Shown: piece by piece, positions 18,216-27,331 of the stretch
Layout: each line of letters starts with the position of its first letter
Position numbering within the stretch: the first letter of the stretch is position 1
Assembly: GCF_001463905.1 (NCBI RefSeq)
Contig: NZ_BBWR01000005.1
Location: 124,001-188,000 of the forward strand
Origin: Aureimonas frigidaquae
GTDB taxonomy: Bacteria; Pseudomonadota; Alphaproteobacteria; Rhizobiales; Rhizobiaceae
DNA: 64,000 bases
Direction: 5' to 3'
The notes under the pieces: generated by a model
Database searches by the model: none
Told to the model about the DNA's origin: nothing
Seen by the model: the letters and a program-made list of their open reading frames with translations, nothing else
Program-made: the position numbers and the translations under genes

Positions 18216-18268
18216 GGCGTCTGTCGTTCCTTGCACGTTCGCGGATGGGCCGCCGGCCCTGACGAATT

Positions 18269-19516
18269 CTAGTTCTGCAGCTGGTCCGGTGCGGCCGAGC
18301 CCGGCGCCGGGCCGTCATCGCCACTCTGGCCGCTCCCATTCTGCGTGCCACTCTGCCCCTCGTCGGGCGCCTGACGGGGGCCCTCATGCGGGCCTTCATG
18401 GGGCGCGCCCTGCGGTGCGGCGTCGTCCGCCGGCTCTTCCGAGCGCGGGCGGCGGTCGGATGCCGGGAAGGTGGCTCCGGGGGCTTCCGCGCCGCCCGCC
18501 TCGCCCGCGCCGGCATAGCCGGAGGGGCCATGGCCGAAATGCGAATCATGCGCGCGGTTGGTGTCGTAGATCAGCCGGTCCATGTGGTGCAGGCTGTCCA
18601 GGCCACCGCCGCCCTGCATGTCGATATGCATCATCTCGTCCATGCACATGCGGCCGGGTTCGACGCACATGTTCAGGATGGCGCGGAACAGTCCGCGATC
18701 GACCTGCGAATAGTAGTGGACGGGCTCCATCTCGCTCGGCGCCTCTACCTCCAGGTAGCGCTCGCGGGTGAGCGGCTGGCCTTGCGCGCGCACCCGCGCC
18801 ACCCATTCATCGAAGCCGTCCTGCGACATGCCGAGGAACTTGAAGTGCATGTTGGAGAAGCCGGGCCCGGAATAGTTGGACGCGATGCCCTCATAGGTGC
18901 CTTCCCGGTTGATGACGGCGTGGAGCTGCGTCTGCATGCCGGGCATTGCGTAGATCATTCCCGACAGGGCGGGGATGTAGAAGGAGTTCATGATGGAGGA
19001 GGAGGTCAGGCGGAAGGCGATCGGCGTGTCCACCGGGGCGGCCAGCTCGTTGACGGTCGCGATGCCGAGCTCGGGATAGATGAACATCCATTTCCAGTCG
19101 AGCGCGACGACTTCGACGGTCAGGGTGCGCGTTTCCTCCGTCACGGGCTGGCCCGGCGCGATACGGGTGAGCGGGCGGTAGGGATCGAGCAGATGGGTGA
19201 ACAGCCAGGTCATGGCGCCGAGCGCGATGATGATCATCAGCGGCGCGGTCCAGATCAGGACTTCCAGCTTGGTCGAGTGATTCCACTCCGGATCGTAGGT
19301 GGCGTCGCGGTTGGAGGCGCGGTACTTCCAGGCAAAGAACAGCGTGAAGAGGATCACCGGCACGATGATCAGGAGCATCAGCCCGGTCGACCACAGGATC
19401 AGGTTGGCCTGGCGCGTGGCGACATCGCCGGCCGGATTCATCACGACGAGGTTGCAGCCGCCCAGAAGGAGCATGAGCGGCGCGAGCACGGCGAGGCGGA
19501 ACGGTTTGAACGGCAA
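18269..19516 (-). CDS. cyoA: Cytochrome o ubiquinol oxidase subunit II (lipoprotein, extended C terminus)
   Basis: A 415-residue subunit II. A lipoprotein signal ends LLLGGC (Cys21); two transmembrane helices follow (about residues 40-62 and 88-110), then the cupredoxin domain with [19 protein letters not shown]. The CuA ligand motif is absent, as expected for a quinol rather than cytochrome c oxidase. The last 80 or so residues, rich in Gly, Pro, Glu and Asp, extend beyond the usual end and are probably disordered. The start codon appears to be TTG at 19516, needed to keep the signal peptide. First gene of the cyoABCD-surf1-pcuAC-sco series. Confidence 0.92.
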   Translation of the reverse strand: MPFKPFRLAVLAPLMLLLGGCNLVVMNPAGDVATRQANLILWSTGLMLLIIVPVILFTLFFAWKYRASNRDATYDPEWNHSTKLEVLIWTAPLMIIIALGAMTWLFTHLLDPYRPLTRIAPGQPVTEETRTLTVEVVALDWKWMFIYPELGIATVNELAAPVDTPIAFRLTSSSIMNSFYIPALSGMIYAMPGMQTQLHAVINREGTYEGIASNYSGPGFSNMHFKFLGMSQDGFDEWVARVRAQGQPLTRERYLEVEAPSEMEPVHYYSQVDRGLFRAILNMCVEPGRMCMDEMMHIDMQGGGGLDSLHHMDRLIYDTNRAHDSHFGHGPSGYAGAGEAGGAEAPGATFPASDRRPRSEEPADDAAPQGAPHEGPHEGPRQAPDEGQSGTQNGSGQSGDDGPAPGSAAPDQLQN

Positions 19517-19675
19517 GACGAGCCCTCGACCCTGAACTGTTCGGACTCTTGCGTGTTAATTCCTTGAGGCAGCACAGGGGATTGGACGTTTTGTCCACCC
19601 CCCGACCCTTTGACGACACGCCGCCCCTGCGACTAATGGCTGTTGCAGGGACGTGAACTTCGCCCGGGCGAGGGT

Positions 19676-19689
19676 TTGACCAGCATCAA
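19676..19689. promoter_or_regulatory. FNR/FixK-like box
   Basis: TTGACCAGCATCAA matches the FNR/FixK consensus TTGAT-N4-ATCAA at nine of ten positions and keeps the TTGA-N6-TCAA core. It sits between divergent cyoA (start 19516) and the MFS gene (start 19704), abutting the latter's ribosome site. Regulation by oxygen is inferred from the motif and the cyo context. Confidence 0.45.
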
Positions 19690-19703
19690 GGAGGCTCTTC
19701 GGC

Positions 19704-21059
19704 ATGAGCTCGAGCACCGCGCAAACAGCGTCGTCGACGGAGATGGAGCGCCATGCGCGGCAGGTGTCGGGTGGGTCGCACGTCTCACCCGGGGAGCTGG
19801 CGCTGGGCGTCGTCATCGGCCGTGCGTCGGAAGCCTTCGACTTCTTCGTCTTCGGCATCGCCTGCGTCATCGTCTTCCCGGCCATCATGTTCCCCTTTGC
19901 CGATCCGGTGCTCGGCACGCTCTATTCCTTCGCCGTGTTCAGCCTGGCCTTCATCGCCCGGCCCGTCGGCTCCATCCTCTTCCTGGCGGTGGATCGCAAT
20001 TACGGCCGCAGCACTAAGCTGACCATCGCCCTGTTCCTCCTCGGCGGGTCCACGGCGGCGATCGCCTTCCTGCCGGGTTACGAGACCATCGGCATCTATG
20101 CCATCCTGGCGCTCGTCCTGTTCCGGCTCGGCCAGGGCTTCGCGCTCGGCGGTGCCTATGACGGCCTGGCCTCGCTGCTCGCGCTCAACGCGCCCGAAAA
20201 GCACCGCGCCTGGTATGCCATGATGCCGCAGATGGGCGCGCCGATCGGCTTCATCGTGGCGAGCGGGCTCTTCGCCTTCTTCTACCTGAACCTGACCGAG
20301 ACGGATTTCCTGAACTGGGGCTGGCGCTACCCGTTCTTCGTGGCCTTCACCATCAACGTGGTGGCGCTCTTCGCGCGGCTGCGCCTGATCGCCACGCAGG
20401 AATATGCCGAGCTCTACGAGAGCCAGAAGCTGGCGCCCGTCCGGGTGAAGAACCTCGTGGAAAGCCGCGGCCGCGACGTGATCATCGGCGCCTTCGTGCC
20501 GCTGGCGAGCTTCGCCCTGTTCCACCTCGTGACGATCTTCCCGATCTCCTACATCGAACTCTATTCGGACCGCGAGATCGGCGAGTTCCTGCTGACCCAG
20601 CTCGGCGGGGCGGTCCTGTGCCTCATCTGCGTGGTCCTGTCCGGCGCGATCGCCGACCGCATCGGCCGCCGCAAATATCTCGGCTTCTGCGCGGGCGGCA
20701 TCGCCCTGCTCAGCGTGGCGACGCCCTTCCTCTTCGCGGCGGGGCTGCCGGGGCAGACGGCCTTCATCCTGATCGGCTTTGCGCTGCTCGGCCTGTCGCA
20801 CGGGCAGGCGGCCGGCGCGGTGGCCTCCAACTTCGCCAATCAGTTCCGCTATACCGGCTCGGCCATCACCTCCGACCTTGCCTGGCTGATCGGCGCCGGC
20901 TTCGCGCCGCTTGTCGCCCTGGCGCTGACGGCCGAGTTCGGTGTCGGCTCCATCGGCCTCTATCTGATGTCGGGTGCCGTCTGCACGCTGGTCGCGCTGT
21001 GGTTCAACCGCAATTACCGGCTGAACGAGTTGTCCGGCCCTTCGCCGGACGGCGCCTGA
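19704..21059 (+). CDS. MFS transporter, metabolite:H+ symporter type
   Basis: A 451-residue major facilitator with about twelve transmembrane segments. Family signs are IGRASEAFDFFVFGIA in helix 1, the ARPVGSILF stretch, the glycine-rich GQGFALGGAYDG, and the second-half loop GAIADRIGRRKYLGF. This pattern fits the metabolite:H+ symporter (MHS) branch, which imports organic acids, proline/betaine and similar compounds; the substrate is unknown. AAGGAGG lies just before the ATG. It is divergent from cyoA and convergent with actR (16 bases apart). A GC stem followed by GCTTTT at about 21065-21097 could terminate it. Confidence 0.82.
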   Translation: MSSSTAQTASSTEMERHARQVSGGSHVSPGELALGVVIGRASEAFDFFVFGIACVIVFPAIMFPFADPVLGTLYSFAVFSLAFIARPVGSILFLAVDRNYGRSTKLTIALFLLGGSTAAIAFLPGYETIGIYAILALVLFRLGQGFALGGAYDGLASLLALNAPEKHRAWYAMMPQMGAPIGFIVASGLFAFFYLNLTETDFLNWGWRYPFFVAFTINVVALFARLRLIATQEYAELYESQKLAPVRVKNLVESRGRDVIIGAFVPLASFALFHLVTIFPISYIELYSDREIGEFLLTQLGGAVLCLICVVLSGAIADRIGRRKYLGFCAGGIALLSVATPFLFAAGLPGQTAFILIGFALLGLSHGQAAGAVASNFANQFRYTGSAITSDLAWLIGAGFAPLVALALTAEFGVGSIGLYLMSGAVCTLVALWFNRNYRLNELSGPSPDGA

Positions 21060-21075
21060 CCGCGGGCCCGGCCCG

Positions 21076-21606
21076 TCAGCGGACCGGGCGCTTTTCCAGC
21101 TTGCGGGCCAGGGTGCGGCGGTGCATGCCGAGCCTGCGCGCCGTTTCGGATATGTTGAAATCGGCATCCACCAGTGTCTGGTGGATGCGTTCCCATTCCA
21201 GATTCTTCAGTGATGTCGGACGCCCGTCCACCGCGACGCTCGCATCGCCACCCTCACGCTCGAAGGCGCGTTCGATATCGTCCGTATTGGCCGGCTTGGG
21301 CAGGTAGTGCGCCGCGCCGAGCTTCACCGCCTCGACCGCGGTGGCGATGCTCGCAAAGCCCGTCAGCACCACGATCCGCATGGCCGGATCGGCCGCATGC
21401 AGCCGCTTCACACAGTCGAGGCCGGATGGGCCGACGAGCTTCAGATCGACGACGGCATAGGCGGGGAGGAACGTTGCGAGCAGCCGCTCCATCGCCTCGT
21501 AATCGGTGACGTGGCGGACCGTGTAGCCGCGGCGCTCGAAGGACCGGCTGAGCGCCTTGGCCAGGGCCAGGTCATCCTCGACGATCAGAAGCGTTCCTTC
21601 GCTCAC
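21076..21606 (-). CDS. actR: Redox response regulator ActR/RegA
   Basis: A 176-residue response regulator: receiver domain with Asp11, Asp12 and phospho-acceptor Asp54 (VVDLKLVGPSG), then a Fis-type helix-turn-helix at the C terminus (NISETARRLGMHRRTLARKL). This short two-domain form without an ATPase domain is the RegA/PrrA/ActR type, which controls respiration, nitrogen and carbon genes in response to redox state. Its ATG overlaps the stop of the kinase gene by four bases. The nearby terminal oxidase operon is a plausible target. Confidence 0.93.
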   Translation of the reverse strand: MSEGTLLIVEDDLALAKALSRSFERRGYTVRHVTDYEAMERLLATFLPAYAVVDLKLVGPSGLDCVKRLHAADPAMRIVVLTGFASIATAVEAVKLGAAHYLPKPANTDDIERAFEREGGDASVAVDGRPTSLKNLEWERIHQTLVDADFNISETARRLGMHRRTLARKLEKRPVR

Positions 21607-22898
21607 GGCGTATCCCTTCCCATGGATGCGAGGGGCAGGCGCAGGGTGACGACCGCACCACCATGGCTTTGGTTGCGGGCGGTGAGGCGGCCGCCGAGCT
21701 TGCGCACGACGTTGGTCACCAGGAAGAGCCCGAGGCCCGCCCCGGGACGGCCCTTGGTGGATAGATAGGGCTTGCCGAGCCCTTCGAGTACCTGCGGCGC
21801 GAAGCCCGGCCCGTCGTCGGACACGGTCAGAACCACGGCATCCTCATCCCGCGCCAGCTCGACCGTGACGTGGCTTCCCGCTTCGAGGGCATTGTCGAGA
21901 AGGTTGAAGACCACCTGCTCCAGCGCCAGATCCGCGATCATCGGAGCATCGGGCGCGAAGTCGTCGACATAGTCGAAGCCCTTGGGCTGGCGCACCCCCT
22001 TCCAGCGCTCGACCACCGTGGTGAAGAAGCTGGCGACGCTCGTGTGGAGCGTGCCTTCGCCCCGCGTCTGGCCGGCCGAGGTCAGGATGCTCGACACGAT
22101 GGCCTTGCAGCGGTCGAGCTGCGCCTCCGCTTCGCTGAGCTCCTGGGCCAGTTCGCCGTCCGATCGAAAGGCCGGCGCGCGGCTCCAGTCGTTCAGGATG
22201 ACCGACAGCGTGGCGAGCGGCGTGCCCAGCTCATGCGCGGCGCCGGAGGCCAGAAGGCCGATGCGCACGATATGGTCCTCTTCGGCGGCCTGCTGGCGCA
22301 GCTCGGCCAGCCCGGCATCGCGGATCGCGAGGTTACGGTTGATGCGGATCACGAAATAGACCAGGAGCACCGCCACGAGCAGGAAGGCGATGAAGAGCCC
22401 CTGCACGAACAGGCTCGCCGCTGCCGGCCCGGCCGGGTGCGGAATGGCGATGGGCTCGTAGGCAATGGCCAGCCCCGCAAAGCACAGGGTCGTCACCACG
22501 GTGAGCGCCCAGGCAAAGTCGGCCGTCAGCAGCACGGCGCCCAGAATGGTCTGCAGGAGATACAGCGATACGAAGGGATTGAGCGCGCCGCCGCTGAAGT
22601 AAAGCTGCGCCGTCAGCGCCGCGACGTCGATGAGGAGCTGCAGGAACAGCTCCGTATCGGAAATTCCCTGACGGAACCAATAGCGTGCATAGCTTGCCAG
22701 ATTGGCAAGGACGATGAGCGCCAGAACGGTGCCCATTTCCCGCAGGGGGAGGGCGATGCCGAGCTTGGTGTGCACGAGCGCGATCGTGGCCACCTGACCT
22801 GCGACGGCGATCCAGCGCAGCTGGATGACGAGCAGGAGATTGGTCCGGTTCGCGGCTTCGGCAGCCGGGATCGTCCCGCGTGATCGTGTCTCGGCCAT
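21603..22898 (-). CDS. actS: Redox sensor histidine kinase ActS/RegB
   Basis: A 431-residue membrane kinase with six N-terminal transmembrane segments. The quinone-sensing motif GGALNPF is at residues 103-109, the phospho-accepting His222 lies in HELGTPLAT, and Cys264 (LDRCKAIV) matches the redox-active cysteine of RegB. The ATPase domain contains DNALEAGS and DDGPGFAPQ. The start at 22898 has AGGAGGGAG upstream. It phosphorylates ActR according to the quinone-pool redox state. It is divergent from the Ugp-like operon. Confidence 0.93.
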   Translation of the reverse strand: MAETRSRGTIPAAEAANRTNLLLVIQLRWIAVAGQVATIALVHTKLGIALPLREMGTVLALIVLANLASYARYWFRQGISDTELFLQLLIDVAALTAQLYFSGGALNPFVSLYLLQTILGAVLLTADFAWALTVVTTLCFAGLAIAYEPIAIPHPAGPAAASLFVQGLFIAFLLVAVLLVYFVIRINRNLAIRDAGLAELRQQAAEEDHIVRIGLLASGAAHELGTPLATLSVILNDWSRAPAFRSDGELAQELSEAEAQLDRCKAIVSSILTSAGQTRGEGTLHTSVASFFTTVVERWKGVRQPKGFDYVDDFAPDAPMIADLALEQVVFNLLDNALEAGSHVTVELARDEDAVVLTVSDDGPGFAPQVLEGLGKPYLSTKGRPGAGLGLFLVTNVVRKLGGRLTARNQSHGGAVVTLRLPLASMGRDTP

Positions 22899-22977
22899 CG
22901 GCTTTCTCCCTCCTGATGATCCTCCACGTCCCCGGTAGCGGAAACTGGCAGCCGCATGCAACCGCGGCCGTGCCGGG

Positions 22978-23017
22978 CTTTCATCGCCCTGTCATGCACA
23001 CGTCATCCCCTCGTTAC
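22978..23017 (+). promoter_or_regulatory. Tandem PHO-box-like repeats upstream of the Ugp-like operon
   Basis: Four 7-mers recur every 11 bases: CTTTCAT (22978), CTGTCAT (22989), ACGTCAT (23000) and TCGTTAC (23011), each separated by four bases. The middle pair closely matches the PhoB-binding repeat CTGTCAT-N4-CTGTCAT. The array ends 42 bases before the ATPase start codon, a suitable place for PhoB activation under phosphate limitation. Confidence 0.65.
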
Positions 23018-23059
23018 GCGGTACGCCGATATGGCTGCGCAACCGGAAGGAGTCGTTAC

Positions 23060-24208
23060 ATGGAGCAACAGTCACTGGAGCTTGCGAACATCGGCAAGCG
23101 CTTCGGTGCCGAGGAGGTGCTGAAGGGAATCGATCTTTCGATCCGGTCGGGCGAGTTCCTGTCCCTTGTCGGCATGTCCGGCTGCGGCAAGTCCACGCTG
23201 CTGCGCATCATTTCCGGGCTCGAGACGCCCGATCGCGGGACCGTCTCCATCGGTGGCCGGGACGTCACGGCGCTGGATCCGAGCGATCGCAACCTTGCCA
23301 TGGTGTTCCAGTCCTACGCCCTGTACCCGCACATGACCGTGCGGCAGAACATCGCGACGCCGCTGCGCATGCGGCGTCTGCCGGCATCGGCCCGTTTGCC
23401 CCTTCTGGGGCACCTGGTGCCGGGCCACGCTGCCACCCGCGCGGGGATCGAGGCGGCCGTGCGGGACGCGGCCGAGCTCCTCCAGATCGGGGCGCTGCTG
23501 GACCGCCGTCCCGGCCAGTTGTCCGGCGGGCAGCGCCAGCGCGTCGCCCTGGCGCGCGCGCTGGTGCGCCAGCCCGCTGCTTTCCTGATGGACGAGCCGC
23601 TCTCCAACCTCGATGCCAAGCTGCGCGCCCATATGCGCGAGGAACTGGCGCTTCTGCATCGCCGGCTCGGCGCCACCTTCGTCTATGTCACGCATGACCA
23701 GGTCGAGGCGATGACCATGTCCGACCGCATCGCCTTGATGGAGGGCGGGCGCATCCTGCAATTGGGCACACCTGCCGATCTGTACGAGCGGCCATCCTGC
23801 CTGGCCGTGGCGCGCTTCATCGGCACGCCGGCGATCAACCTTCTGCCGGCAGAGATCGACAGAAGCGGCCGCGTCGCGGTGGCGGGGGCCGACCAGGACA
23901 TGCATGCCCCGGACGCGCAGGCCGGCCCGGCAACGTTGGGGGTGCGGCCGGAGGATCTCGTCTTCCGGGCCGGCGGCCTGGCCGCGCGGGTCCTGCGCAC
24001 CGAACTGCACGGGGCAGACCGCTATGTCAGCCTGACGGTCCCGGCGCTCGATCATGCACGCCTGACGCTGCGCCTTGGCGCCGGCGAACCGCTGCCCGTC
24101 GGGGCGGACGGGCGTGCCGCGATCGGCTTCACGGCGCGGCGGGCGCACCTTTTCGGCGCCGACGGTCAGCGCACCGCGCTCAAGGTGCGCGAGCGGGTGG
24201 CGGCATGA
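23060..24208 (+). CDS. Ugp-like ABC transporter ATP-binding protein
   Basis: A 382-residue ABC ATPase of the MalK/UgpC class: Walker A GMSGCGKST (about residues 38-46), signature LSGGQRQRVALARAL, Walker B FLMDEPLSNLD, and a C-terminal OB-fold regulatory domain with GVRPEDLVF. A stretch between the Q-loop and the signature (about 95-125) is longer than in typical MalK. GGAAGGAG precedes the ATG at 23060. First gene of a five-gene operon under PHO-like repeats; the set points to glycerophosphodiester or glycerol-3-phosphate uptake. Confidence 0.85.
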   Translation: MEQQSLELANIGKRFGAEEVLKGIDLSIRSGEFLSLVGMSGCGKSTLLRIISGLETPDRGTVSIGGRDVTALDPSDRNLAMVFQSYALYPHMTVRQNIATPLRMRRLPASARLPLLGHLVPGHAATRAGIEAAVRDAAELLQIGALLDRRPGQLSGGQRQRVALARALVRQPAAFLMDEPLSNLDAKLRAHMREELALLHRRLGATFVYVTHDQVEAMTMSDRIALMEGGRILQLGTPADLYERPSCLAVARFIGTPAINLLPAEIDRSGRVAVAGADQDMHAPDAQAGPATLGVRPEDLVFRAGGLAARVLRTELHGADRYVSLTVPALDHARLTLRLGAGEPLPVGADGRAAIGFTARRAHLFGADGQRTALKVRERVAA

Positions 24209-25122
24209 GCGCCGCAACTCTGCCCCTCGATGCGGGCGCGCCTGCCACCCAACGCCGCCGACGCAGCGGCGCATGGGTGGCTTATGCCTTTGCCGGGCCG
24301 GCCGTCACGCTGCTTCTGGCCATCTACATCCTGCCCATGCTGCTGCTCGCCGTCTTTTCGGTCACCGACTACCAGCTCGGCGCCCTGTCCTTCGAGTTCG
24401 TCGGCCTGGACAATTTCCGCGCGGCCTTTGCCGACCCGGTCTTCATGCGGGCGCTCGGCAATACGCTCGTCTACGCCCTTCTGGTCATTCCCTTCGGCGT
24501 TCTGCTGGGCCTCGGCGTGGCGCTGCTCGTCAATGGCACGCGCCGCAGCCGCCCCTTCTGGGAGGTCGCCTACTTCCTGCCCGTCACCGCCACGCTGGTG
24601 GCTATGGCAACGGTCTGGCAATTCCTGCTCCATCCCTCGCTCGGGCCGGTGAACGCGGCCATCACCTGGCTCGGCTTCGATCCGGTCTACTTCCTGTCGA
24701 ACCCGGCGCTGCTCATCCCGACCCTTGCGCTGATGGGCATCTGGCAGGTGCTCGGCTTCAACATGGTCCTGTTCCTGGCGGGGCTGACGGCCATCCCGCA
24801 GGATCTCTACGAAGCCGCGCGCCTGGATGGCGCGCGCAGCCCGGTGGACCGCTTCCTGACCGTCACTTGGCCCATGCTCGGGCCGACGACGATGTTCGTC
24901 CTGGTCACGACATCCATCACCGCGCTGAAAGTCTTCGAAACCGTGGCCGTCCTGACCAAGGGCAAGGCGGGCTCGGAGACGGTCCTCTACGCGCTGTACC
25001 TGGAAGGCTTCGAATACGCCAACACGGGTTATGCCGCCGCGCTGACCCTCATCTTCCTGGTGCTCGTCCTGATCCTGTCGATCGGGCAGACGCTCCATCT
25101 CGACCGCAAGGTGCACTATTGA
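24205..25122 (+). CDS. Ugp-like ABC transporter permease (UgpA type)
   Basis: A 305-residue permease of the carbohydrate uptake CUT1 family, with about six transmembrane segments starting near residue 28. The cytoplasmic coupling motif is DLYEAARLDGARSPVDRFL. Its ATG overlaps the end of the ATPase gene by four bases. It pairs with the next permease to form the channel. Confidence 0.85.
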   Translation: MSAATLPLDAGAPATQRRRRSGAWVAYAFAGPAVTLLLAIYILPMLLLAVFSVTDYQLGALSFEFVGLDNFRAAFADPVFMRALGNTLVYALLVIPFGVLLGLGVALLVNGTRRSRPFWEVAYFLPVTATLVAMATVWQFLLHPSLGPVNAAITWLGFDPVYFLSNPALLIPTLALMGIWQVLGFNMVLFLAGLTAIPQDLYEAARLDGARSPVDRFLTVTWPMLGPTTMFVLVTTSITALKVFETVAVLTKGKAGSETVLYALYLEGFEYANTGYAAALTLIFLVLVLILSIGQTLHLDRKVHY

Positions 25123-25943
25123 TGGCCCGCCTTCGCCGATACCTGCCGCATGTGGTCCTGGCGGCGGGCGCCGCCGTCATGCTCCTGCCTTTCTACTGGA
25201 TGGTGCTGACGTCCATCCGCTCGCCGGCCGAGATCTTCGACGTCTCGCTCCTGCCCTTCGTCCGGCATGCGGACGTGGCAGAGAACTATTATCGCGCGGC
25301 CAGCCAGGTCCCCATGGGACGCTTCATGCTGAACGGCGTCATCGTCTGCCTCGGCATTCTCGTGGTGCAGATCCTGACCGCCGTGCCGGCCGCCTACGCG
25401 CTCGCCAAGCTGCGGTTCCGCGGGCAGAAGCTCCTTCTGACCTTGGTGATTGCAGCCCTGTGCGTGCCGGTCCAGGCCCTCGCGCTTCCGCTCTATGTGG
25501 GCCTTGCGCAGGCGCAGCTCCTGAACACCTATTTCGCGATGATGGCGCCGTTCTTTCTGTCGGTCTTTGCCATCTTCCTGTTCCGGCAGTCCTTCCGGTC
25601 GTATCCGGACGAGATCATCGAAGCCGCCCGCCTCGACGGTTTCTCGCACACCGAAATCTGCTGGGGGCTGGTGCTGCGCGGTTCGCTGCCGGCCCTCGCG
25701 GCCTTCTCCGTCTTCTCGGTCGTGGCACACTGGAACGATCTCTACTGGCCGATGATCGTGGTGTCCGACACCGCGCTCGCCCCGCCGCCGCTGGGCATGC
25801 TGTATTTCTCGGACGTGGAATCCGGCGCCAATTACGGAGCGCTGATGGCAGGCGCCACGCTGATCACCGCACCGATGGTGCTGTGCTTCCTCCTGGCCCG
25901 CCGCAACTTCATCGCCGGCATAACGATGACGGGCGTCAAATGA
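25122..25943 (+). CDS. Ugp-like ABC transporter permease (UgpE type)
   Basis: A 273-residue CUT1 permease with six transmembrane segments and the coupling motif DEIIEAARLDGFSHTEICWG. PFYWMVLTSIRSPAEIF after the first helix is typical of MalG/UgpE proteins. The ATG shares bases with the preceding stop (TGATG), so translation is coupled. Second half of the membrane channel. Confidence 0.85.
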   Translation: MARLRRYLPHVVLAAGAAVMLLPFYWMVLTSIRSPAEIFDVSLLPFVRHADVAENYYRAASQVPMGRFMLNGVIVCLGILVVQILTAVPAAYALAKLRFRGQKLLLTLVIAALCVPVQALALPLYVGLAQAQLLNTYFAMMAPFFLSVFAIFLFRQSFRSYPDEIIEAARLDGFSHTEICWGLVLRGSLPALAAFSVFSVVAHWNDLYWPMIVVSDTALAPPPLGMLYFSDVESGANYGALMAGATLITAPMVLCFLLARRNFIAGITMTGVK

Positions 25944-25987
25944 CCCGCAGCCGGACGCAACCTCCCACAGGACTGACAGGAGTTCCC

Positions 25988-27271
25988 ATGACCCTCTCCA
26001 CCCGCCTTGCGGCCGGGGCGCTCGCGCTCGGCCTCGTCCTGCCCGGCGCCGCCGGGGCGGCCGAGGTCGAATTGCAGGTGCTCTACAACCTGCCCGGCTT
26101 CACCAAATTCCACCAGCCGCTGGCCGACCAGTTCATGAAGGACAACCCGGACATCGCCATCAACTTCCTGGCGCCGGCGGCCGGCTATAACGAAGGCCAG
26201 CAGCAGGTGCTGCGCGCCGCCGTGACCGGGAACCTGCCGGACGTCTATTTCTCCGGTTACAACCTGACCGCGGAACTCGTCGGCAGGCTCGCGCCGCGCG
26301 GCCAGATCACCGATCTGGCGCCCTTCATCGAGGCAGAAGGCGGCGCCGCCTTCATGGACGCCAACTTTACCCAAAAGATGGCCGCGCTCGGCCAGGTCGA
26401 TGGCCGCCAGTACGGCCTGCCGGTCAACGCGTCTTCGCCGATCATATATGTGAATGCGGATCTGGTGCGTGCCGCCGGTGGCGATCCCGATGCCATGCCC
26501 GATACGTTCGACGGACTGATCGCCCTTGCCGCAAAGATCGACGCACTCGATCCCCGCTATGCAGGCATGGGCTACGATATCAACGGCTGGCCCGACGACT
26601 GGCTGTGGCAGGCGCTGATCTTCCAGCAGGGCGGCCAGCTCGTCGATGCGAAGACGGGAACCGTCGCCTTCGATGGAGAGACCGGGCTGGAGGCGATGCG
26701 CCTCGTTCGCCGCTTCGTGACGGAAGGCGGCCAGGACCTTCTGGACTGGGACCAGTCGCGCCAGCAGTTCGGCGCCGGACTGACCGGCTTCATCTTTTCC
26801 ACTCCGGCCCATGTTCAGACCATCGAGGCGCTCGTGGGCGAACGCTTCGAGCTGACCACGGCCACATTCCCCATCGCCGACAAGACGGCCGGCGGGGTTC
26901 CGACCGGCGGTAACTCCGCCGTCATCCTGACGCAGGACAAGGCCAGGCAGGACGCGGCCTGGAAGTACCTGAAGTGGATCACCGGCCCGGAGGCCCAGAA
27001 CCAGATCGTGCGCATCACCGGCTACCTGCCGACCAACAAGATGGCGACCGGTGCCGATTACCTCGCGCCCTACTACGCCGAGCATCCCAACGTCGAAACC
27101 GCATCGCGGCAGGCCGACCGGTCCTGGCCCTGGGCCGGCTACCCCGGCGGCGATTCGGTGCGCATCTGGCGCACCCAGCGCGACATCATCGGCACGGTCA
27201 TGCGCGGCGAGGCGACGCCGCAGGACGGGCTGAAGCGCCTGGTCAATGAAACCAACGCCCTGATGCAGTGA
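25988..27271 (+). CDS. Ugp-like ABC transporter substrate-binding protein
   Basis: A 427-residue extracellular solute-binding protein family 1 member with a signal peptide (about residues 1-22). The mature protein has the family pattern, e.g. FHQPLADQFMKDNPDIAINF and GGNSAVILTQDKARQDAAWK near residue 300. The W-rich WPDDWLWQALIF segment is also typical. AGGAG lies upstream of the ATG at 25988. The linked phosphodiesterase and PHO-box-like repeats suggest a glycerophosphodiester or sn-glycerol-3-phosphate ligand, but the fold serves many sugars. Confidence 0.83.
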   Translation: MTLSTRLAAGALALGLVLPGAAGAAEVELQVLYNLPGFTKFHQPLADQFMKDNPDIAINFLAPAAGYNEGQQQVLRAAVTGNLPDVYFSGYNLTAELVGRLAPRGQITDLAPFIEAEGGAAFMDANFTQKMAALGQVDGRQYGLPVNASSPIIYVNADLVRAAGGDPDAMPDTFDGLIALAAKIDALDPRYAGMGYDINGWPDDWLWQALIFQQGGQLVDAKTGTVAFDGETGLEAMRLVRRFVTEGGQDLLDWDQSRQQFGAGLTGFIFSTPAHVQTIEALVGERFELTTATFPIADKTAGGVPTGGNSAVILTQDKARQDAAWKYLKWITGPEAQNQIVRITGYLPTNKMATGADYLAPYYAEHPNVETASRQADRSWPWAGYPGGDSVRIWRTQRDIIGTVMRGEATPQDGLKRLVNETNALMQ

Positions 27272-27331
27272 GGCGCCAGCGCGCCATGGGCGGGTGCGGC
27301 GCGGTCCGCGCCCGCTGCAAGGAGTATGTGA

